Positions 58,901-64,000 of a stretch of 64,000 nucleotides of DNA are shown here, one piece after another. Below the pieces are notes generated by a model. That model ran no database searches. It had not been told where the DNA came from and saw only the letters and a list, made by a program, of their open reading frames with translations. The DNA comes from Juglans regia. Lineage: Eukaryota; Streptophyta; Magnoliopsida; Fagales; Juglandaceae. Position 1 is the stretch's first letter; every line of letters starts with the position of its first letter. The DNA lies in the NCBI RefSeq assembly GCF_001411555.2, contig NC_049901.1, forward strand, positions 11,914,681-11,978,680. The letters are read 5' to 3'. The position numbers were made by a program, and so were the translations under genes.

Positions 58901-61315
58901 AATGATATCCTTGTTTGCAATTGGTTCGTCAAGTGGTGGAATAGATTTCCTCATACCCAAGCATGTCTCATCATTGTTAATTGTGAAGTATTTGGGTTGG
59001 GATTGTGGAGTTTAATACGGTAAACAAAATTATAGCTACAGGAGTGTAAGGCCTCGTTTGTTTTCGCAGATGGGATGAGATGAATTGAGTTGAGATTAAA
59101 GTTAAAAGTTAAATAAATTATTATTTGAATATATTTTTTTAATATTATTTTTGTTTTGAGATTTGAGAAGGTTGAATTGTTTATTTTATTTTGTATGAAA
59201 ATTTGGGAAGTTGTAATGATTAGATGAGATGAGATGTTGAGAGGAGTTTTGAAAACAAACGAGGCCTATGTTTGCTGAATTCACGGATGATTAATGAGTG
59301 TATATGTGCAGGTAGTTCATGTTGCAAAATCAGATTCTCGACTCGCAAACAATGATTTGCCTCTTGATATGCAGAGGTTGAGATGCCGTGCTCTATATCA
59401 TGCACTCCGGTTCTCTCCCCCAATTGAGAGCCTAGGAAAGGTTTGAATTGCTGATTCTTTTGTACTTTACCTGTGATTGGAAGTCTGGAACCCAGGCTCT
59501 AAGTATTAGTTTATTGCGTTAAGTACTGATGGTGAAACAACTGGTCTGAGATTTAGATTGGATTGCTCACAAATTTTGAAATGGTTATTGTACTTTTGAA
59601 ATCATGCTACTGCTACTGTTTAAAACCTTGCAACAAATACGTATGTCCACAGTGAACATGATCTCGGGTTTATTTTCCATTTCTGTATTGATTTATTTAA
59701 GAGGTCTCCTATGGGGCTTCCTGTTAAATTAGGTTCTGAGCATGCATGATGGTGACACCGCAGAAGCTGGTGGAGCGGCTGAGAACACAAGGGGGAAGAT
59801 ACATAGCTCTTCATTTGAGATATGAGAAAGACATGCTGTCTTTTACTGGTTGTACTTATGGTTTGACTGATGCAGAATCTAAAGAGCTGAGTATTATGAG
59901 GTGAGAAAATTACTCAATTGTGTGTTTTGCATGCATGCCGGCATGCACACATATTAAGTATGGACATAAACACATACATTTACAATCATCCTTGCATGTT
60001 AGGTACATAGGCAACCTTCTAGCCTCTTGGATATGTATCAATATGTAGGTGCACTCAACAGTGTTATTATTCAAATAGAAAAATTAGAGCAATGGATTGC
60101 ATGTCCTTATCCTCTATATGCCCTTCAGTTATAAGTGCTGCTTGTGTAAAAAATCTTGCTTTGGTAATAAAGTAAAACTAGAAGGGATTAAAAAAAATCC
60201 CCAGGGATGGTTATGTTGTTTGGCTGATTTTTCTTTCCCTCTCAGGGAGACTACAAACCATTGGAAGGTCAAAGTGATAAACTCTACAGAACAGAGAATT
60301 GGAGGCTTTTGTCCACTAACACCCAAGGAGGTCGGGATATTTCTTCGAGCTCTTGGTTATCCTCAATCAACATTAATTTATATCGCGGCTGGAGAAATTT
60401 ATGGTGGTAATACTCGCCTTTTGGAGCTAACGTCCAGCTTCCCAAACATAGCTTTCAAGGTTTGTTTAACAAATTGTAGTTCAACTGCTTAGGAAAATTA
60501 GTTTGGTGCCACCAATTCTGTGAGTATGATGAAGTGGCGGCTGTATTGATGGCAGGAAACACTTGCAACCCAGGAAGAATTGGAAGCATTCACTAATCAT
60601 GCGTCTCAAAATGCAGCTCTTGATTACATTATCTCTGTAGAGAGTGATGTGTTTGTCCCATCATATTCTGGTAATATGGCACGAGCTGTCGAGGGGCACC
60701 GTAGATATCTAGGCCACCGCAAGACAATCACGCCTGACAGGTAGTAATCAGTCGAAGAACCTATCGTAGGGACTTGTCCAGGAACTGTTTCTCATATCTT
60801 ATTTCCCTTCTTTTATCAACTATATCTTCAGGAAAGGACTTGTCGAAGTTTTCGATAAGCTGGAAACTGGGGAGCTTATAGAGGGATCCACATTGTCTTT
60901 TCTTGTTCGCCAGATGCATGAGAACAGGTAATATAAAAGAACGTGTATGCTATAGCTTTATGACGGGATTGCTTACTCGGAATTAAATATTAGCTGAATT
61001 AAATATTAGCTCTGTTAATGGTGCTGCTCATTACTAACAGTAACATCACCAAATTAAAGAGTAGTTTTTTTTAGCCTCTAATTACTTGTTTGCTTTATGG
61101 AATTCACTTATTATAACAAGATTTTACAAGCTATGTAGAACCAAAAAACTTATATTTTTCTTCACCAAAATTGTAGGCAAGGAGCTCCAAGGAAGAGAAG
61201 AGGTTCACTGCCAGGAATTAAAGGCCGAGCACGTTTAAGGACTGAAGAATCCTTTTATGAAAATCCATACCCTGAATGTATATGTAGTTCAAAAAGGCAG
61301 CTTCAAATGACATGA
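52987..61315 (+). CDS. O-fucosyltransferase family protein (plant GT, PF10250 type), 11 exons
   Basis: Plant O-fucosyltransferase-like proteins are Golgi type II membrane glycosyltransferases; members include pectin rhamnosyltransferases and peptide O-fucosyltransferases, and the acceptor here is unknown. Exons: 52987-53184, 56566-56644, 56903-56970, 57875-57963, 58075-58252, 59312-59440, 59764-59900, 60246-60459, 60556-60740, 60832-60927, 61177-61315. All junctions are GT/AG and phases agree; total 1512 nt, 503 aa. A short Arg/Lys-bearing N-terminus precedes one membrane segment at about residues 24-44 ([20 protein letters not shown]). Family motifs: [21 protein letters not shown] at exons 3-4; [12 protein letters not shown] at 264-277; [28 protein letters not shown]; and [19 protein letters not shown] at about 391-412. 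Exon 7 must start at 59764 (LGK|KLVERLR), because upstream AG sites bring in a stop or the wrong phase. I chose ATG 52987 over the in-frame GTG nine bases earlier. Intron 1 (3.4 kb) is filled with SINEs and a LINE fragment. Confidence 0.94.
54190..54400. repeat. Probable retrotransposon-derived fragment in O-FucT intron 1
   Basis: CACAAGATTTACGTGGTTC..GCCTACGTCCACG is a phrase frequent in plant LTR-retrotransposon or transposon ends. No second copy, target duplication or coding region was seen here, so the class is not settled. Confidence 0.35.
54459..54707 (-). mobile_element. SINE, minus strand, perfect 14-bp target duplication
   Basis: Read on minus, it starts with an A-box-like GTGGTAAAGGCCTTGGG and a B-box-like GGTTCAAATCCCC, continues through a non-tRNA body, and ends in an A/TA-rich tail (plus-strand T-runs at 54459-54492). 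AAGGGTGGGTAATT is repeated exactly at 54445-54458 and 54708-54721. The same family as 55569-55802. Intron 1 of the O-fucosyltransferase gene. Confidence 0.88.
55170..55551 (+). mobile_element. L1-type LINE reverse-transcriptase fragment, plus strand
   Basis: [17 protein letters not shown] (near 55200-55250) and [11 protein letters not shown] (near 55329-55361) match the RT region that reads KTLGPDRFSMGFFQSCW in the LINE at 21408-21671. Downstream pieces ([21 protein letters not shown]) follow after deletions and frame changes. Both SINEs at 55569-56047 inserted at its right side. Confidence 0.75.
55569..55802 (-). mobile_element. SINE, minus strand, perfect 17-bp target duplication
   Basis: Same family as 54459-54707: on minus an A-box-like GGTTGGCCTTGGTCTTACGG, a B-box-like GGTTCAACACC, a body about 75-80 percent alike by eye, and a poly(A) tail (plus-strand T12 at 55569). 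TTAGTATTATCAAAGTT is repeated exactly at 55552-55568 and 55803-55819. Confidence 0.9.
55832..56047 (+). mobile_element. tRNA-derived SINE, plus strand, 10-bp target duplication
   Basis: A-box-like TTGGCTCAAGTGGTAAA (55849-55866) and a weak B-box (AGATTCAAAATAA, near 55903-55915) are followed by a body that ends GCTGCCAATAAAAAAA. AACTAATGTA flanks it at 55822-55831 and 56048-56057. Its 3' end matches the truncated copy at 17969-18052, so these two belong to one family, different from the minus-strand SINE next door. Confidence 0.82.
56127..56145. repeat. Poly(C) run, 19 bases
   Basis: An uninterrupted C19 in intron 1 of the O-fucosyltransferase gene, next to the SINE cluster. Such a run is prone to length error in sequencing. 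Confidence 0.9.
59048..59268. mobile_element. MITE, best-preserved copy, in O-FucT intron 5
   Basis: The ends are perfect 17-bp inverted repeats, AGGCCTCGTTTGTTTTC and GAAAACAAACGAGGCCT, around an AT-rich centre carrying GATGAGATG-type motifs near both ends. Outside bases are TA on the left and AT on the right, compatible with a short (2-3 bp) target duplication. It lies 44 bp upstream of exon 6 and leaves the acceptor intact. Confidence 0.85.
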
Positions 61316-61354
61316 TGCCCTGACAATGCTAATTTGAGTCCACTTAGCCCTTTA

Positions 61355-61720
61355 ATTTAGGAAATGTTTGGAAGTATTTGTCATTTCATCTCATTTTATT
61401 CTCAAACATAACTCAAATACAAACACTTTCAAATTAATCATTACAATTTTTTCAAACTAATCATTACAACTTTCTTAAACTTTCAAATAAAAAATAAAAA
61501 ATAATTTAACTTTTTCAAATTTTAAAATAAAAATAAAAATAAAAATTTATATTCTAATAAAAATTTAACTTTACAATATTTTTTATTCAACCTTTTCTCT
61601 CTAATTTATCAAAATTTAAAAAATATTTAACTTAAATTATCTCACTATTATTTACAAATTTTTTTACTATTATTTACAAAATTCTTATCTAATCTCATTT
61701 CCTAAGCATCCATCCCCTTA
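61355..61720. mobile_element. MITE-like element just past the O-FucT stop codon
   Basis: The left end is TTTAGGAAATGTTTGGAAG..CATTTCATCTCA; the right end CTAATCTCATTTCCTAAGCATCC is its approximate reverse complement. The interior is A-rich with repeated TTTTTCAAA blocks. It probably lies in the 3' UTR or immediately beyond it. Confidence 0.5.
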
Positions 61721-63029
61721 ATAATTTTTCTTAATAATTTTTATTAATGTCAAGCACTGGGTTTTTTTAGGGGGTGTTTAATTACACTTTTCATTCGCAA
61801 GTTATTACCTATTTTTTCATTTTACACTTCAATTGGATACTAAATTATTTATATTCTTTCATTTTATCCAATCGATTAAAATATGACTGTTTAAATAAAC
61901 GTGTCAAGTAATATTAACTGCAGTCTTGAATGAAAAGTAATTTAATTTGAAAGATAAATTTTAAATTTTAAATTTTATAAATTAAATTATATGTAGATGG
62001 TATGTGTGATGTATAGGCTTTAGAATAGAAATGCTCATCTAAAATATAATTGCTATACCGTCCGAGTAGAAACTGCTTGTAGATACATTTCCTCATCTAT
62101 TGTTTTAATTTATTTTTACTTATAATAAAATTATTTTAATTCTAAAGAAAAATTTAAACAAAAAAGCCAAATTAGTGAAATTATATAAATGAATCGAAAT
62201 TTCAAATTTGATGGCAAGATTTACAAATAAAATTTTATGATGGGTTTTTCTTTAGGATTTTGAAACAATTATGATGTCCTATTAGCAGGAGATTTTACAA
62301 GGGCTCTGTTTTCGGGAGAAAGGGCATAGCTTGAGCTTGAAGAAGACGAAGGAAATGACGTAGATTGAAGAAGATGAAGCAAATCTAATTTTTTGCTTGA
62401 AGAAGCTCTGTTCTCGAGAGAAAATGCGAAGCTTGAAGAAGACGAAGAGATGTAGTTTTTTGCTTTAAGAAGATCTAATTTTTTAATCTATTGAGTCATG
62501 CCACATGGGATACCACGTTAAGCAAGATAGTCAAGTGGAAGGAAAAACGGTGGGCCTAACTTTTTTTCTCTAGACACTAGATGGCCGTAATGAATAATAA
62601 GGATATCATTACTCGAATATGCATTGACTGTTTTTTTTTTTTTTAATCTTAGGTTAAGCATATGGCTTCAAAGCAATTAAGCATAGTATTTTTTTCTTAA
62701 ATTCGAATGCATTTAATCAATTTATTTATTGAGAAATTATACTCATCAATTACTATTTATTTTTATATTTTATATTTATAATTTTTTTTAAAAAATGTGA
62801 AGTGTGAGATAATAAATAGCGAATGATGAAAATAAATTTTTTTTATTTATAATTGTCCAAAAAGATTAATACAGATGAATTGTTATATAGTTTCAATAAG
62901 AGAAAATATAAATATCAGCCTATTGTACGCTGCAGCAGCCGCACACTCAGTGCATTAAGTGAAAAAAAAAAAAATCTATGTGGTGTGCTGCGACTTCCGG
63001 CTGATGCACAGCACAACCCTTTCAATAAT
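61721..63029. other. Intergenic DNA with a short internal repeat
   Basis: No gene seen. At 62300-62480 the phrase GCTCTGTTnTCG(G/A)GAGAAA..GCTTGAAGAAGACGAAG occurs twice about 100 bp apart, with a third GAAGAAGATGAAG between, so a small degenerate tandem repeat is present. The rest is AT-rich. Confidence 0.5.
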
Positions 63030-63038
63030 GTCTACTTA

Positions 63039-63040
63039 CA

Positions 63041-63073
<33 letters not shown>
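63039..63073 (+). mobile_element. Poly(A) micro-insertion with 9-bp target duplication
   Basis: CACT followed by 31 A is bounded by GTCTACTTA at 63030-63038 and 63074-63082. The arrangement is that of a retro-insertion that copied almost nothing but a tail. It is about 210 bp before the start codon of the next gene. Confidence 0.75.
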
Positions 63074-63077
<4 letters not shown>

Positions 63078-63286
63078 ACTTAAAATCGAACTATCTAATC
63101 CGATTTGTTTCGTTCGACAGAAATAACACGCGCCGCTTCAGTCTCAAGGGACCAACAAGAAAAACGCAGGCGCAGGCGCTTGTACTGGATAGAACTCCGA
63201 ACATTTTCTCTGCCATTTTCTCACGCTGGAAGCAGAGAGAAAGAAGAAGAAATAGAGAAAGAGACCCACTTTTTTCATGGTAGAAT

Positions 63287-63559
63287 ATGAAAACCCACCT
63301 CTCGAATCCTGTTGATTCCATTCAACTCCTAAAGCCCTTATACCCCTCTAAAACCCTTCTCACCCAGTACCCACATTTCTTATCCTTTTGCGCACCTTGT
63401 AAAACTCATGTGTATAGAACCAAATTACGCTCCAAGAATCTGCCAGTCCTAATTGACCATAGGAAGCTCAGAATTAGTGCTTTTAGAGCTTCGGATTCGG
63501 ACTCAGTTATAGGATCCACCAAGGCAGTGGAAGACGACGAGTCCGCTCAGCTATTCGAG
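63287..63559 (+). CDS. First exon of an unidentified, probably plastid-targeted protein (truncated by window end)
   Basis: The ATG at 63287 opens a 91-codon exon ending GAG|GTTTTG at 63559, a usable donor in phase 0. The open frame itself runs on only 14 more codons to a stop at 63599-63601, so splicing there is likely. The first 70 residues are rich in Ser, Leu, Lys and Arg with few acidic residues, as in chloroplast transit peptides. Acidic sequence then begins (ASDSDSVIG..VEDDESAQLFE). I do not recognise the family from this exon. A GA-rich 5' leader (63100-63286) precedes it. Confidence 0.6.
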
Positions 63560-64000
63560 GTTTTGCTTTCAAATCTCGACTTTTCTGGGTTTATTGAGTA
63601 ATGAGAAAATCGACTGTAGCCAAGCTAAGTAGAAGTAGGCTTAATTGAACTGGTTATGAAATTTGATGTTTTTCTGCTTGACGACTTATACTGCGTTCGT
63701 GCGTAATTCTGGAATTTGTCATGTGTATGGAGATATAGGTGTTAGTGAATTCACTCTCTTTCCATGTACTAAAAATTAGTAATTTCTATGATTTAAACCA
63801 CTGACGTGTCCATGGGAATATGCATATATCAATCTAAAGAGGATGCAAAAAATGTGTGAATCGTATTATTTTAATAATTAGTTTTTTGGTGTGGCAGATT
63901 TTCTGGAAAACAACTATTTCAGAGTCTGTAGTCCCTGACGTTTCTTAGTTCATGTTTTGAGAAAAATCCGATACCCATTTGGCTATATATATAACTCATT
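63560..64000 (+). other. First intron of the last gene, running out of the window
   Basis: AT-rich sequence without a further conserved exon. The next exon is beyond 64000. Confidence 0.45.

Noticed and set aside
59731..59763. Extending O-FucT exon 7 upstream to the AG at 59734 or 59740
   Set aside because: The required frame meets a TGA or the phase does not fit. AG at 59762-59763 gives LGK followed by KLVERLR, matching the family.

Overview
This window is plant nuclear DNA. Its genes are intron-split, AT-rich, and carry GT/AG splice sites. They encode plant-type families: a PI4K-beta with plant-specific charged repeats, a YUCCA flavin monooxygenase, a GH18 chitinase and a plant O-fucosyltransferase. 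The surrounding DNA is packed with plant L1-type LINEs, SINEs, TRIM, CACTA, hAT and MITE elements. The best guess is a woody eudicot (a rosid, possibly Fagales). That assignment rests on general resemblance only and was not tested.

Layout. (1) 2336-27947, minus strand: a complete phosphatidylinositol 4-kinase beta gene of 16 coding exons (1132 aa predicted). It is stretched to 25.6 kb by introns full of retroelements: an 8.9-kb intron 1 and a 4.5-kb intron 14 hold L1 pieces, and three introns each hold a copy of one TRIM family. (2) 28.5-35.1 kb: intergenic DNA dominated by one MITE family, ending in a promoter region with RY-type CATGCA motifs and a duplicated block. (3) 35126-37907, plus strand: a four-exon YUCCA10/11-like auxin biosynthesis gene (381 aa). 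A MITE ends 15 bp before exon 2. (4) 38286-39466, minus strand, convergent with the YUCCA gene: a two-exon GH18 chitinase-like gene with one in-frame TGA at codon 230. (5) About 40.1-49.8 kb: a decayed CACTA (En/Spm) transposon with TNP2-like and TNPA-like remnants, subterminal repeats and a 3' terminus. It is interrupted by an opposite-strand transposon-protein fragment and a roughly 74-bp degenerate tandem repeat. (6) 51062-52795: a non-autonomous hAT-like element with an exact 8-bp target duplication, about 190 bp upstream of the next gene. (7) 52987-61315, plus strand: a complete 11-exon O-fucosyltransferase-family gene (503 aa). Its first intron holds three SINEs with target duplications and an L1 fragment. 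(8) 63287-63559, plus strand: the first exon of an unidentified, probably plastid-targeted protein that runs out of the window.

The genes do not form a pathway or operon. They are independent: TGN phosphoinositide signalling, auxin synthesis, a defence or storage-type chitinase relative, and Golgi glycosylation. No new biochemical system was found. The most unusual signal is a set of tiny retro-insertions (about 20-35 bp) that consist of little more than the last few bases of an L1 3' end plus poly(A), each flanked by an 8-19 bp direct repeat.
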